45,873 nt of DNA from Lactovum miscens (GCF_014202895.1 NZ_JACHHV010000013.1:1-45873); one strand, 5' to 3'; shown: positions 27,701 through 38,748, counted from the stretch's first letter. Notes: generated by a model not told the origin, from the letters alone. A program made the numbers and translations.

Positions 27701-28093
27701 TTATCCTTGTTTTACTTTTCCACCCCATTTAGAAAGGCCAGTCTTCAAAATATAAACATTTTTAAACCCTGCTTTTTTAAGTCTTCCAGCTGCGGCAGTT
27801 GTAAGTTTCATTTGGCTGTTCTCGTAAAGCAAGATATCGGTATCTTTACGAAACGAAGAAATAGATTCTTTAATCTGATTAGCTGGAATATTTCGAGCCC
27901 CCAAAATATGCTTTTGTCGAAATTGAGCAGGCTCACGAACATCAATCAACTGAGCATTTTCAGAGATTTTCTGATTAAATTCTAAATTATCAATAATTTT
28001 TGCAACTAAACGTGGGCGAATAAGTGGCCATATAAGCATATATACCACTAAAGCCACAATAACAATCCACTCTAAAATAACTATCCAATTCAT
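27701..28093 (-). CDS. Membrane-anchored rhodanese-like protein lacking the active cysteine
   Basis: The 130-residue protein has an N-terminal membrane helix (about residues 4-24) and a rhodanese domain with LIDVREPAQFRQKHILGARN and IPANQI. At the catalytic loop the usual C-x-x-G is replaced by YENSQMKLTTAAAGRL, so Glu stands where the sulfur-carrying Cys should be. Sulfur transfer is therefore unlikely; a structural or binding role is inferred. It is third in the yqgQ-glcK unit, two bases after glcK, with a GAGGA Shine-Dalgarno. Confidence 0.88.
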   Translation of the reverse strand: MNWIVILEWIVIVALVVYMLIWPLIRPRLVAKIIDNLEFNQKISENAQLIDVREPAQFRQKHILGARNIPANQIKESISSFRKDTDILLYENSQMKLTTAAAGRLKKAGFKNVYILKTGLSKWGGKVKQG

Positions 28094-28095
28094 AC

Positions 28096-29067
28096 TTAAT
28101 CCTCAATAAATTTTTTTGCCAAACTTGCTGCACCAATAATACCCGCATCATTTCCTAATGTAGCGAGTTTGATACTCGTTGTCTTTCTCACCGTTGGAAA
28201 GGTGAACTTCTTAAAATAGCTTTCAATTTGTTTTCTCAAGAACTCACCTGCTGCCGAAACACCACCACCGATTACAATTGAATCTGGATTTAATGTGTTC
28301 CCGAGATTACCACAGGCTAAACCGAGGTACATTGAAACTTTGTCTACTACCTTTGAAGCAAAGAGATCACCATCTTCTGCTGCTACAAAGATGTCTTTTG
28401 AACTCACTGATTCACCTGAATCAAGTGCATTCTTAATTAATGAATCACCTTCGAATTCTTCAGCCATTTGGCGAGCTACGCGAACTACACCTGTTGCTGA
28501 AGCCACCGTCTCAAGACAACCTCTAGAACCACAAGTACATTCAAAACCATCTTCAGGAACAACTACAATGTGACCAATTTCACCACCTGCACCAGCAATG
28601 CCATGAATAAGGTTGCCTCCAGCAATGATTCCCCCACCAACACCAGTTCCAAGTGTGATGAACACAACATCTGGATTATTTTCGCCAGCACCAACCCAGC
28701 GCTCTCCAAGAGCGGCAACATTAGCATCGTTATCAATGGCAAATGGCAACCCTGTCTCTGCGGTGATTACAGAGCCAACTTCTTGTGTCGTTTTCCAACC
28801 AAGATTGTATGCTCCTGTGACTGTTCCCTTTTCAATGTCAACAGAACCTGGTGACCCCATACCAACCCCGGAAAAGTCATTTTTATCAAGTTTATATATT
28901 TCAAGACGATGATTGATTGATTCAACAATGTCTGGAACAATATGCTTTCCTTCATCAAGAACATTCGTGGCTACGGACCATTTATCTTGAACTTGTCCAT
29001 CAGCTGTTAAAATGCCGAATTTAATTGAGGTACCACCAAGATCGATTCCGATGATTTTCTTTGCCAT
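28096..29067 (-). CDS. glcK: ROK-family glucokinase
   Basis: It phosphorylates free glucose, for instance that released by intracellular glycosidases. The ATP-binding GIDLGGTSIKFGIL is at residues 7-20, and the sugar-binding and catalytic segment includes DNDAN. The ROK zinc site is CTCGSRGCLE (near residue 178). The 323 residues match bacterial glucokinases of Firmicutes. The AGGAG Shine-Dalgarno is strong. The gene is 30 bases after yqgQ, a conserved pairing in Firmicutes. Confidence 0.95.
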   Translation of the reverse strand: MAKKIIGIDLGGTSIKFGILTADGQVQDKWSVATNVLDEGKHIVPDIVESINHRLEIYKLDKNDFSGVGMGSPGSVDIEKGTVTGAYNLGWKTTQEVGSVITAETGLPFAIDNDANVAALGERWVGAGENNPDVVFITLGTGVGGGIIAGGNLIHGIAGAGGEIGHIVVVPEDGFECTCGSRGCLETVASATGVVRVARQMAEEFEGDSLIKNALDSGESVSSKDIFVAAEDGDLFASKVVDKVSMYLGLACGNLGNTLNPDSIVIGGGVSAAGEFLRKQIESYFKKFTFPTVRKTTSIKLATLGNDAGIIGAASLAKKFIED

Positions 29068-29097
29068 TTTTTCTCCTTATTTTAGCAAGAATATGTG

Positions 29098-29322
29098 TTA
29101 ATTACTTTTTAGATCTTTTTCTTTATCTTCTTCAATTCGAGCTTCACGGCGCAAAATGAGGTTTGCCGTAAAAAGTTCGGGGTCATTATCTTTAATGATC
29201 CCTCTCTTTTTAAGCTCTGTTAATTCCAATTTCATAAAATAAATCGCATCAAGGCGATTTGGCATTAAATTGATATAACCAAATTTTTTCATCCACTCTT
29301 GAACATCGAAAAGGCTTTGCAT
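29098..29322 (-). CDS. yqgQ: YqgQ family protein (DUF910)
   Basis: The small helical protein of 74 residues starts MQSLFDVQEWMKKFGYINLM, with the family features VQxWMKKFG and Y-F-MKLELTELKKRGII. Its function is unknown, but it is usually next to glucokinase. No Shine-Dalgarno is present. A strong promoter (TTGAAA-17-TAAAAT) ends six bases before the ATG, which makes this a clear candidate for a leaderless mRNA heading the operon. Confidence 0.9.
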   Translation of the reverse strand: MQSLFDVQEWMKKFGYINLMPNRLDAIYFMKLELTELKKRGIIKDNDPELFTANLILRREARIEEDKEKDLKSN

Positions 29323-29328
29323 TTCTTT

Positions 29329-29357
29329 ATTTTACAGTTTTTGATGAAATATTTCAA
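29329..29357 (-). promoter_or_regulatory. Promoter of the yqgQ-glcK operon, leaderless start
   Basis: TTGAAA and TAAAAT are separated by exactly 17 bases on the minus strand. Six bases then lead to the ATG. Confidence 0.7.
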
Positions 29358-30024
29358 GCTTTGCAAGCACTTTCAAAATATACCCACTGTTTATTACACA
29401 TATGCTAGAATTCACAAAAAAATTCATTGAATATTTCAAAATATATTTCAAACATGGTTATTTTAAAACCTTAAAATATTTGAATTTGTCTTTAGCTTGT
29501 ATTTGATCGATATCTAATTAGGAGCCGTTTGCTTTTTAAAATTTGCACTTAAAAATAATCTACGGTTCAGTTTGGCAGAATACGCACTACTTTTCATAAG
29601 CCTATCAAATTAATATTGTTAATGCTATACAAATTAGAATTTTAACTCATGTGGCTAACATTAATTTTCATTTGACTTTCTTTTAGTTGATATGAGATAG
29701 AATTTTTTATTTTCCTACAAGAATTTTTATTTCACGCCTTGTAAATAGCAATAACCTTCTTGATCTAAGTATCATGAATTTATTTTTGAATGTTCACTTC
29801 TTAACAATTTTACTACTAGGTTTGATAACGGGTAACATTCATCTTATTCTGACTGAACCCTATGGGTCATACAAATTCAATCCATATTTAGATTTTTTAC
29901 AACATCATGTATTTTTTATATTAAGATTATCAAAACAAAATAATAAATTTTACAAGCACTACTCAAATTAAATCTCAAAAAGAGTATGAGAGCTCTTAAA
30001 GAAAAGTTTATGGTCTTGATTTTA
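29358..30024. other. Long intergenic region between yqgQ and dinB
   Basis: No gene is supported. The only sizeable frame (29774-29971, plus) has no ribosome binding site and no recognisable sequence. At 29651-29676 GTGGCTAACATTAATTTTCA resembles the left inverted repeat of the local IS30 (GTGGCTAACTTAATTTTACA). A weak hairpin with arms AAGAG and CTCTT near 29979-29996 may terminate dinB. Confidence 0.4.
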
Positions 30025-31134
30025 TTACCAATCTAAACCTGGAATATCTAGCTCTCCTTGTTCTTCTTTAAAACCTGTTACAGTAATACCCAACAGACGA
30101 ATTTCTTTATCTTCAAATTTAATTGTTTCTAAAATCTCATTGATTGCCTGTTCAAGTAATTCCTGATTATAAATAAGCTCTGGCATTTTTTTTCGTTTTG
30201 TAAAAGTTGAAAAATCATCATAACGAATTTTCAAGACTACAATGTTTCCAGAAGTCTGATGTTTTTGCAAACTTTCGGTAACTCTTTCGCTTAGTTTAAT
30301 TAGTTCTTTCTGCACTTCAAACTCATTTTTCAAAAAGGTTGAAAATGTTTTTTCTTTACTAATAGACTTTCTAATCCTAGAGTTATGTACTTCTGAGTTA
30401 TGAATTCCATTGGCCTTGAGATAAAGATACCATCCAAATACTCCAAGTTGTTGAGATAAAATCAATGGGTCCATATTCTGGACATCTTTTCCTTTAAAGA
30501 TTCCTATTTCGTTCAGTTTAATGATTGAAGCTTTACCAACACCATGAAACTTTCCAATCGGCAACTCCGCAATAAAGTCAACAGCTTCTTCTGGTCTAAT
30601 CACAGTTAAACCATGAGGTTTCTTAAAGTCTGAACCAATCTTTGCCAAAAATTTATTATAAGAAACGCCTGCTGAACTGGTTAACTGGAGCTCATGGAAA
30701 ATATCATATTGAATCAACTTAGCAATTTTTACAGCTGAAGTTGAGTTAATTTTGTTTTCTGTCACATCAAGATATGCTTCATCAACCGAAGCCATTTGCA
30801 CCTTGTCTGTGTACCGGTAAAAAATTGCTTCAACTTGCTTAGAAATACTCGTATACTTATTGTAATTGCCATGAATGAAAATTGCCTGTGGACAACGTGC
30901 ATAGGCTTCCTTTGAAGACATAGCCGAATGGATTCCAAACTTTCTAGCCTCATAGCTACAAGTGGAAACGACACCTCTCCCTCCAGTTTCTGTAGGATTA
31001 GCCCCAATTATTACAGGCTTTCCTCTTAATTCTGGATTGTCTCTTTGCTCAACTGAAGCAAAAAAGGCATCCATATCAATATGAATGATCTTTCGTGACC
31101 TATCATTGATAAGGGGAAAAGTCAACATTGACAT
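30025..31134 (-). CDS. dinB: DNA polymerase IV (Y-family)
   Basis: This error-prone translesion polymerase of 369 residues has the palm motif IIHIDMDAFFASVEQRDN (near residue 16) and the second catalytic ASVDEAYLDVT (near 116). The finger YEARKFGIHSAMSS and the helix-hairpin-helix GVGKASIIKLNEIGI are also visible. It starts two bases after the stop of the LexA-type regulator gene, with no clear Shine-Dalgarno of its own, so translation is probably coupled. It therefore falls under that regulator's DNA-damage control. Confidence 0.95.
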   Translation of the reverse strand: MSMLTFPLINDRSRKIIHIDMDAFFASVEQRDNPELRGKPVIIGANPTETGGRGVVSTCSYEARKFGIHSAMSSKEAYARCPQAIFIHGNYNKYTSISKQVEAIFYRYTDKVQMASVDEAYLDVTENKINSTSAVKIAKLIQYDIFHELQLTSSAGVSYNKFLAKIGSDFKKPHGLTVIRPEEAVDFIAELPIGKFHGVGKASIIKLNEIGIFKGKDVQNMDPLILSQQLGVFGWYLYLKANGIHNSEVHNSRIRKSISKEKTFSTFLKNEFEVQKELIKLSERVTESLQKHQTSGNIVVLKIRYDDFSTFTKRKKMPELIYNQELLEQAINEILETIKFEDKEIRLLGITVTGFKEEQGELDIPGLDW

Positions 31135-31136
31135 GA

Positions 31137-31847
31137 CTAAACAGCAACAGGATTAAAGTTACCGATGGCTTTACCAACTATTTGAGGATTGTCTTCGTAA
31201 GGGATAAAACGATCTGGATATTTTTTATTGTATGAAACCAAGCGCAAGCCTTCTGTTTCACGATAGACTCTCTTCAGATAAGTCGTGTTACTTTCTGGAA
31301 CGTAAACTGCGTAAACAGCCCCATCATAATCAAATTGGGTATCCTTTAGTAAAACTACAGAGTGGTTATCAAATTTTGGCTCCATAGAATCGCCATCAAT
31401 CCAAGTCGCAATATCATAGCGAGGAAGATTTTGATCAGTTAAAATTGTATCATAATCCCCATCCCCAATAACTCCCGTACCCAGACCAGCTGAAACACGT
31501 TCGAAGACTTTAACCTCATAATAAGTTTTTTCTTCTTGTACAAAAGTTGAAGTAGAATCCTGTTCTTTAAGCTGCTTGGACGCAAAAGCTGTAACTAATT
31601 TCTGACGAAGAGGTTGTAACTGCTTGTAGAAATTAATTAGTTCACCAGCATCTGAGTCATCTTGCAGATAAACAGTTGACACGTGAAAGGCCTTTGCAAT
31701 CTTCTCTAAATTATTTGCTGAAGGATTTTTTATATCTTTCTCCCAGTTTCGATAAGAAACTTGACTGACACCAACCATTTCTGCAACCTGCTCTTGAGTG
31801 AATTTATGCTCTTTGCGCAGAACTTCCAATTTATCACCGATACTCAT
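31137..31847 (-). CDS. hdiR: HdiR-like repressor: XRE HTH plus S24 self-cleaving domain
   Basis: The 236-residue protein has an N-terminal Cro/CI-type HTH (about residues 8-60) and a C-terminal LexA/S24 domain. The cleavage bond Ala120-Gly121 (VSAGLG), catalytic Ser154 (DGDSMEPKF) and Lys192 (TTYLKRVY) are all present. This is the form of HdiR, the heat- and DNA-damage-induced regulator known in Lactococcus lactis. Streptococcaceae generally lack classical LexA, so it is the likely SOS-type switch here. It controls its own promoter through a 31-bp palindrome and probably dinB, which follows it. A GGAGA ribosome binding site is present. Confidence 0.9.
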   Translation of the reverse strand: MSIGDKLEVLRKEHKFTQEQVAEMVGVSQVSYRNWEKDIKNPSANNLEKIAKAFHVSTVYLQDDSDAGELINFYKQLQPLRQKLVTAFASKQLKEQDSTSTFVQEEKTYYEVKVFERVSAGLGTGVIGDGDYDTILTDQNLPRYDIATWIDGDSMEPKFDNHSVVLLKDTQFDYDGAVYAVYVPESNTTYLKRVYRETEGLRLVSYNKKYPDRFIPYEDNPQIVGKAIGNFNPVAV

Positions 31848-31874
31848 ATCATTTTCTCCATTTTAATATTAAAA

Positions 31875-31905
31875 AACTTCTGGTTAAATTATATAACCAA
31901 AAGTT
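31875..31905. promoter_or_regulatory. HdiR operator palindrome over its own -10
   Basis: AACTTcTGGTTA and TAACCAaAAGTT are 12-base arms with one mismatch, separated by seven bases that contain most of the -10. Binding would block the hdiR-dinB promoter. Confidence 0.75.
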
Positions 31906-31916
31906 TCCTTTGTCAA
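31888..31916 (-). promoter_or_regulatory. Promoter of hdiR-dinB
   Basis: TTGACA and TATAAT, both perfect hexamers on the minus strand, are separated by 17 bases. This very strong promoter is covered by the palindromic operator. Confidence 0.85.
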
Positions 31917-31964
31917 CTGATTTTGTTAAATTTTATCTATCTATATTTTTATTCATAGGATGAC

Positions 31965-33911
<1,947 letters not shown>

Positions 33912-33913
33912 TT

Positions 33914-33953
33914 ATTATATCACAATTTGTTTAGGGTCCTAATATGATATAAT
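33914..33953. promoter_or_regulatory. Divergent parE/plsY promoters, both near-leaderless
   Basis: Minus-strand TGA-TATAAT (-10 at 33914-33919) ends eight bases before parE. Plus-strand TGA-TATAAT (-10 at 33948-33953) ends seven bases before plsY. Only 55 bases separate the two start codons, so the -35 regions must overlap. Confidence 0.65.
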
Positions 33954-33960
33954 TTTAAAT

Positions 33961-34608
33961 ATGAATATAGTAATCGCGCTCCTCCTTGCTTATCTGCTAG
34001 GATCTATCCCTTCTGGTCTCTGGATTGGTAAGCTGATCTTTCACAAGGACCTTCACGAACATGGCTCAGGGAATACTGGGGCTACTAATACCTTTAGAAC
34101 TTTAGGTGTTACAGCTGGGATGGTAGTCTTTATTATTGATCTCTTAAAGGGGACTCTTGCCGTCATGCTTCCAATGTCATTTCTTTTTGATATTAAAGGA
34201 ATTTCCCCTCTCATTTTTGGATTACTTGCAGTATTGGGCCACACGATTTCAATCTTTGACAAGTTTAAAGGAGGCAAGGCCGTCGCAACATCTGGGGGTG
34301 TTATTCTAGGCTACCAGCCAACCTTTCTTCTTTTCTTATTGATCGTCTTTGTAATTATTTTAATTCTTTTCTCAATGATTAGTCTTTCAAGTATTTCGGC
34401 AGCTTTTGCGGCGATTTTCGGAATTGCAGTGTTTCCGGCCTTTCATTTCATCCTAAATAACTATAATTGGTTTTTTTCTTTGATTATCTGTATCATGTCG
34501 GCTGTCATTCTTGTTAAGCATCGTTCTAATATGAATCGAATTAGGGATCATCAAGAAAGTCTTGTTCCTTTTGGCTTCAATTTAAGTCATCAAAATAAAC
34601 GAAATTAA
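33961..34608 (+). CDS. plsY: Acyl-phosphate:glycerol-3-phosphate acyltransferase
   Basis: This membrane enzyme acylates glycerol-3-phosphate from acyl-phosphate, the first step of phospholipid synthesis in most Firmicutes. The 215 residues contain about five helices with the three PlsY motifs: [11 protein letters not shown] (near 14), the [16 protein letters not shown] segment (near 33), and [21 protein letters not shown] (near 95). No Shine-Dalgarno is present; the -10 lies seven bases before the ATG. It is divergent from parE and followed by a shared terminator. Confidence 0.96.
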   Translation: MNIVIALLLAYLLGSIPSGLWIGKLIFHKDLHEHGSGNTGATNTFRTLGVTAGMVVFIIDLLKGTLAVMLPMSFLFDIKGISPLIFGLLAVLGHTISIFDKFKGGKAVATSGGVILGYQPTFLLFLLIVFVIILILFSMISLSSISAAFAAIFGIAVFPAFHFILNNYNWFFSLIICIMSAVILVKHRSNMNRIRDHQESLVPFGFNLSHQNKRN

Positions 34609-34620
34609 AATTTTTATGAC

Positions 34621-34657
34621 AAAAAGGAATCACATCAGACTGATGTGATTCCTTTTT
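34621..34657. terminator. Bidirectional terminator between plsY and ftsX
   Basis: AAAAAGGAATCACATCA and TGATGTGATTCCTTTTT form a perfect 17-base stem with U tracts on both strands, between convergent genes. Confidence 0.9.
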
Positions 34658-34671
34658 GTTTTCTATTAATC

Positions 34672-35607
34672 TTATGCTTTTAAATAACGACGCATTGAAA
34701 TGGTTGCTCCGAATGATCCAATGACCACACCGATTGCCACCAAACCAATTGACATAGTTGTAAGAAAGACCTCAGGCTTGTACATATAAAGCTCTTGAGT
34801 GGTCAATGAAGGTTGAACGCCTGCATAAACGATTCGATAGAGGAAGAACATAAGTACAATCGGGAGAATAGCTCCAAGCAAACCAACCCAAGCACCTTCT
34901 AAGAAGAAAGGCCAACGGATATAGGAATTCTTTGCTCCAACAAGACGCATAATTTGAATTTCGCGTGAACGTGACATGATCGTAATTCGAATAGTATTTG
35001 AGATCAGGAACATTGCAACAAAAACAAGCAAGAGTGCAAAGATTCCACCATAGGTCTGAATGTTGTTTGACAAGGCAAAAATTTGCTTCGTGTTGACACC
35101 ACCATTATTAACATCAGAGATATCACTAATTTTTTTAATATCTGTTGTTATTTGCTGAACATTTTTTGAATCATTTGCACGAATAATATAAGCATCATAA
35201 AGAGGGTTTGCATCTCCTTTATAAAGATTCCAAACGCTACCTAATGAATCAGTCAAATTCTTAAGCTGTTCTTCTTTACTTGAAAATTTCAGGTTTTCAA
35301 CATTCTTGACGGCCTTAACTTCGTTGTAAATTCTTTGATAATTTGGGTTCGGAATTTGTTTTGTCGCATCATTTGGGTCAGCAATAGTTTTTGATTGATC
35401 ATGACTATCAAGCTTCATGTAGGCCACGATACGAACATTATTTTCAAGATTTCCAGCCAATTTTGTAGTATTTAAGATAACTGACATGAAGACACCTACA
35501 AGTGTCAAAGTAATCATTACTGATGAAACAGCGGCCACTGTCATCCAACCATTACGCTTCAGGTTCTTCAAAGAATCCCAGATATGTCTAAAAAATATTC
35601 TAATCAT
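34672..35607 (-). CDS. ftsX: Cell division protein FtsX
   Basis: This membrane subunit of the FtsEX complex activates peptidoglycan hydrolases (PcsB/CwlO type) during division. It has 311 residues from the ATG at 35607, with a membrane helix near residues 22-45, an extracellular domain, and three C-terminal helices around the FtsX domain (FLISNTIRITIMSRSREIQI, then MRLVGAKNSYIRWPF). The ATG lies inside the end of ftsE (overlap of eight bases) after GGAGG; the longer in-frame reading up to 35658 is rejected. Confidence 0.95.
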   Translation of the reverse strand: MIRIFFRHIWDSLKNLKRNGWMTVAAVSSVMITLTLVGVFMSVILNTTKLAGNLENNVRIVAYMKLDSHDQSKTIADPNDATKQIPNPNYQRIYNEVKAVKNVENLKFSSKEEQLKNLTDSLGSVWNLYKGDANPLYDAYIIRANDSKNVQQITTDIKKISDISDVNNGGVNTKQIFALSNNIQTYGGIFALLLVFVAMFLISNTIRITIMSRSREIQIMRLVGAKNSYIRWPFFLEGAWVGLLGAILPIVLMFFLYRIVYAGVQPSLTTQELYMYKPEVFLTTMSIGLVAIGVVIGSFGATISMRRYLKA

Positions 35608-36292
35608 CGTATCCGTATCCTCCTTCTTCTTGGTCACGGACGATGTGTCCATTTTCAATAGCGATAACCCGATGTTTCAAAGTGTTTACGATCTGTGAAT
35701 TATGAGTCGCCATCAAAACGGTCGTCCCTTGAAGGTTGATGCGTTCAAGCAAATTCATAATTTCCCATGAATTCTCGGGATCAAGGTTACCAGTTGGTTC
35801 ATCTGCAATTAAAAGTTTCGGTGAGTTAGCAATTGAACGTGCAATTGCAATTCGTTGTTGCTCACCACCAGAAAGCTCTTCTGGGAAAGAACGCACCTTA
35901 TGCTTAAGTCCAACAAGATCAAGAACTTCCATAACACGTTTACGTATTTCATAAGGCTTTTTCCCAACAACTTCCATTGCATAGGAAATGTTTTCAAAGA
36001 CTGTTTTTTTATGGAGAAGTTTGTAATCTTGGAAAACAACACCAACCGAGCGCCGAAGTAATGGAATTTGACGTTTTTTCATTTTAATGAGATCAAAATC
36101 AACAATCTTTGCGGTTCCCTTATCGGGTTTTAACTCACGATACAGCAGTCGCATAAATGTAGACTTACCTGCTCCAGAAGGACCAACTAGATAAGCAAAC
36201 TCACCAGGTTCAATATTAATTGAAATATCTCGAAGAGCAGTTGTACCATTCGAATATTTCTTTGTCACATTTCTGAGTTCAATAATAGGCAT
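35600..36292 (-). CDS. ftsE: Cell division ATP-binding protein FtsE
   Basis: This is the ABC ATPase of FtsEX. The 230 residues carry Walker [10 protein letters not shown] (near 37), the Q-loop in VFQDYKLL, the signature LSGGEQQR (near 140), and Walker [13 protein letters not shown] with the switch His in [13 protein letters not shown] ribosome binding site and an extended -10 (TGTTATAAT) about 45 bases upstream precede it. It forms an overlapping pair with ftsX; the preceding prfB is separated by about 200 bases. Confidence 0.96.
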   Translation of the reverse strand: MPIIELRNVTKKYSNGTTALRDISINIEPGEFAYLVGPSGAGKSTFMRLLYRELKPDKGTAKIVDFDLIKMKKRQIPLLRRSVGVVFQDYKLLHKKTVFENISYAMEVVGKKPYEIRKRVMEVLDLVGLKHKVRSFPEELSGGEQQRIAIARSIANSPKLLIADEPTGNLDPENSWEIMNLLERINLQGTTVLMATHNSQIVNTLKHRVIAIENGHIVRDQEEGGYGYDD

Positions 36293-36495
36293 GAAGCCAA
36301 ATCTCCAATCTAAGATTTTAATAATTATAACACAGGGACTATCAATTACTATTTCATTTTCATTACAGGAGCCTAACAGTTACCTTATAGAATCCTTGTA
36401 ATAAAAGGCTGTAGACATTCTACAGTATCCAACTTTTTCAAAATGGAAATTGAAAATTTTTACTTATTTTCTTTACTCTTCTCGGCTAATAAGTT

Positions 36496-37596
36496 TTATA
36501 GAGTTAACCAACGTAAGTAAGCATCAATGAAACCATCAATGTCACCATCCATAACCTTATCAATTTGACCATTTTCATATCCTGTACGAGTATCTTTAAC
36601 AAGTTGATAAGGCATAAAGACATAGGAACGAATTTGAGAGCCCCAGCTGATTTCTGATTGGTCCCCACGCAGCGCATCTACCTCCGCTTGCTTTTTCTCC
36701 ATCTCAAGTTGATAGAGTTTTGACTTCAACATGTTCATGGCAATTTCATCATTTCCATATTGAGTACGATCAATGGTAGACTGAGCCACAAGTCCAGTTG
36801 GAATATGAGTATACCGGACACCTGTTGTAACTTTATTGACATTCTGTCCGCCTGCACCGCCTGCGTGAAAAGTATCTCGACGAAGATCCGACTTGTTAAT
36901 TTCAATTTCTATCGTATCGTCAAGTTCAGGCATCACATCAATAGAAGTGAATGAAGTATGACGACGATTAGCCGAGTCAAATGGAGAGATACGAACTAGA
37001 CGATGGACACCCTTTTCAGACTTTAAGTAACCATATGCATTATGACCCTCAAACTTTATGGACACTGATTTAAGACCAGCCACATCTCCATCTTGGTAAT
37101 CAAGAATTTCCACCTTAAATCCGTGTGCTTCTCCCCAACGGGTATACATTCGCATGAGCATTGAGCCCCAGTCTTGAGCTTCTGTTCCGCCAGAACCTGG
37201 ATGGATTTCAACAATCGCATTCATATGATCATAGGGCTTATTCAGCAAGATATCTATCTCAAAAGCTGAAATCTTGTCAATAAGCTCTTTAGTCATTTCT
37301 TCAAGCTCTTTATGGAGCTCTTCATCTTCCTCTTCTTGAAGCATCTCTAGAGTGGCTTCATTATTCTCAACCAACTCTTTCATATCATTATAGCCATTGA
37401 ACTGAGCTTTTAAGGCGTTAGATTTATCAATAACTTTTTGAGCAGCAATGTTGTCATTCCAGAAATCTGGATCTACCATGTCATTGTCAAGCAAAGCAAT
37501 ATCTTCTTCAAGTCGGTCGAGATTGAGCGACTTAGAGAGTTCAATAATCTTGTTATTTTGTTCTTCGAGGATTCTCTTAATTTCGTGTAATTCCAT
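36496..37596 (-). CDS. prfB: Peptide chain release factor 2, without programmed frameshift
   Basis: It releases peptides at UGA and UAA. The 366 residues carry the codon-recognition SPF ([15 protein letters not shown]) and the catalytic GGQ ([12 protein letters not shown], near 250). In E. coli and Bacillus, prfB has an in-frame UGA near codon 25 and needs a +1 frameshift. Here the corresponding region, [11 protein letters not shown], is one continuous frame with no UGA, so this autoregulatory switch is absent. No Shine-Dalgarno is present; an extended -10 (TGATAAAAT) ends seven bases before the ATG. Confidence 0.96.
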   Translation of the reverse strand: MELHEIKRILEEQNNKIIELSKSLNLDRLEEDIALLDNDMVDPDFWNDNIAAQKVIDKSNALKAQFNGYNDMKELVENNEATLEMLQEEEDEELHKELEEMTKELIDKISAFEIDILLNKPYDHMNAIVEIHPGSGGTEAQDWGSMLMRMYTRWGEAHGFKVEILDYQDGDVAGLKSVSIKFEGHNAYGYLKSEKGVHRLVRISPFDSANRRHTSFTSIDVMPELDDTIEIEINKSDLRRDTFHAGGAGGQNVNKVTTGVRYTHIPTGLVAQSTIDRTQYGNDEIAMNMLKSKLYQLEMEKKQAEVDALRGDQSEISWGSQIRSYVFMPYQLVKDTRTGYENGQIDKVMDGDIDGFIDAYLRWLTL

Positions 37597-37603
37597 ATAT
37601 TAT

Positions 37604-37612
37604 ATTTTATCA
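37604..37612 (-). promoter_or_regulatory. Extended -10 of prfB, leaderless start
   Basis: TGA-TAAAAT on the minus strand is followed by seven bases and the ATG. An overlapping TATAAT lies two bases from the ATG and is too close to serve as -10. Confidence 0.55.
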
Positions 37613-37665
37613 TACTTTAGTTCAAGTTTTTTAAAAAATTAAAAAATGCCCTGATTTGACAAGGC

Positions 37666-38733
37666 TCAGAGCAATTTATAAACTTTATTTGGCTTCTCTT
37701 TGGGTTTTCTTCTATTTTCCAATTTATCAATAGCCCAATTTGCCGCATCAACAATATAGTCTCGATTATCTGTTGCAGCAATTTCCCTAAGTTTAGGAAG
37801 GGCTGACTTATCATTTGAATTTGCAAGTGCATAAATGGCATTTCGTTGAATAGGATTCTTTCCCCGCCAGCTTCCTGCCAAAATGCCAAATTTCTCTTTA
37901 AATTGACGATTATTTAAATCTTGAAGAGGAATTAATTCTGGGTTTACAAGTTCTGGATTTGATTCCATTTCAATATGGAAATGATTATCAATCCCACGAT
38001 TATAGGGACAAACCAATTGACAAATATCACAGCCATAAATCACGGTCTTTATCTTTTCCCGATATTCCTCATCCATGATGCCTTTAGCCTGGGTTTGGTA
38101 ACTCAGGCACCGAGGTGCATTTAAAGTGCCATCACCAATTAGTGCTTTGGTTGGGCAAAAATCAATACAGCGAGTACAATCTCCACAACTGTAATCTACT
38201 GGCTTGTCAGGTTCAATCTCAAGATTGGTAATGAGTTCGCCTAGATAAATCCAAGAGCCATATTCTTTGCTAATTAAAAGACCATTTTTCCCAATAAAAC
38301 CAAGTCCTGATCGAGCTGCAACAGCAGTATCAATTAATTCACCCGTATCCACCATAGCCTTGTAATTAAATTTGCCGGCAATTCGTTCAATTCCTTCCGC
38401 AAGAGATTCCATTTTTCGCCTTAAGATGAAATGATAGTCTTCCCCCCAAGATGCACGAGCAAAAGATCCTCGTCGATATTCCGTCTTGTCCATCTTTGGC
38501 ATTTTGGAAGGATAAGCCAAAGCAATTGAAATAATCGTCTTTGCATCTTCCACCAAAAGTCGAGGATGAAGGCGCTCATCTATATTCTTGTGTTCAAAAC
38601 CAGAGCTATGCCCATTTTCTTTTTGCTTTTCCAGAGATTTGCGCAAATATTCAAAATTATCAGCTGTTGTAAAACCTATTTTTTGGATGTTTAAATCAGC
38701 AGCTAGTTGTTGGATAGACTCTTTAAGATTCAT
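37666..38733 (-). CDS. queG: Epoxyqueuosine reductase
   Basis: This cobalamin-dependent iron-sulfur enzyme performs the last step of queuosine synthesis in tRNA. The 355 residues include the family motif RRGSFARASWGEDYHFILRR (near residue 88) and two 4Fe-4S clusters, CGDCTRCIDFCPTKAL (near 178) and CDICQLVCPYNRG (near 236). HEAT-like repeats close the protein. No Shine-Dalgarno is present; an extended -10 (TGTTAAAAT) ends six bases before the ATG. Other queuosine genes are not in the window. Confidence 0.94.
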   Translation of the reverse strand: MNLKESIQQLAADLNIQKIGFTTADNFEYLRKSLEKQKENGHSSGFEHKNIDERLHPRLLVEDAKTIISIALAYPSKMPKMDKTEYRRGSFARASWGEDYHFILRRKMESLAEGIERIAGKFNYKAMVDTGELIDTAVAARSGLGFIGKNGLLISKEYGSWIYLGELITNLEIEPDKPVDYSCGDCTRCIDFCPTKALIGDGTLNAPRCLSYQTQAKGIMDEEYREKIKTVIYGCDICQLVCPYNRGIDNHFHIEMESNPELVNPELIPLQDLNNRQFKEKFGILAGSWRGKNPIQRNAIYALANSNDKSALPKLREIAATDNRDYIVDAANWAIDKLENRRKPKEKPNKVYKLL

Positions 38734-38739
38734 ATCTTA

Positions 38740-38748
38740 ATTTTAACA
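38740..38748 (-). promoter_or_regulatory. Extended -10 of queG, leaderless start
   Basis: TGT-TAAAAT on the minus strand lies six bases before the queG ATG. Confidence 0.5.

Noticed and set aside
29774-29971. 65-residue plus-strand frame as a gene
   Set aside because: It has no ribosome binding site, promoter or recognisable features and lies in AT-rich DNA.
35607-35658. Longer N-terminus for FtsX
   Set aside because: It lies entirely within ftsE, and the family N-terminus and GGAGG support the ATG at 35607.
36409-36426. Hairpin CTGTAG-acatt-CTACAG between prfB and ftsE as a terminator
   Set aside because: Only six base pairs and no T run on either strand.
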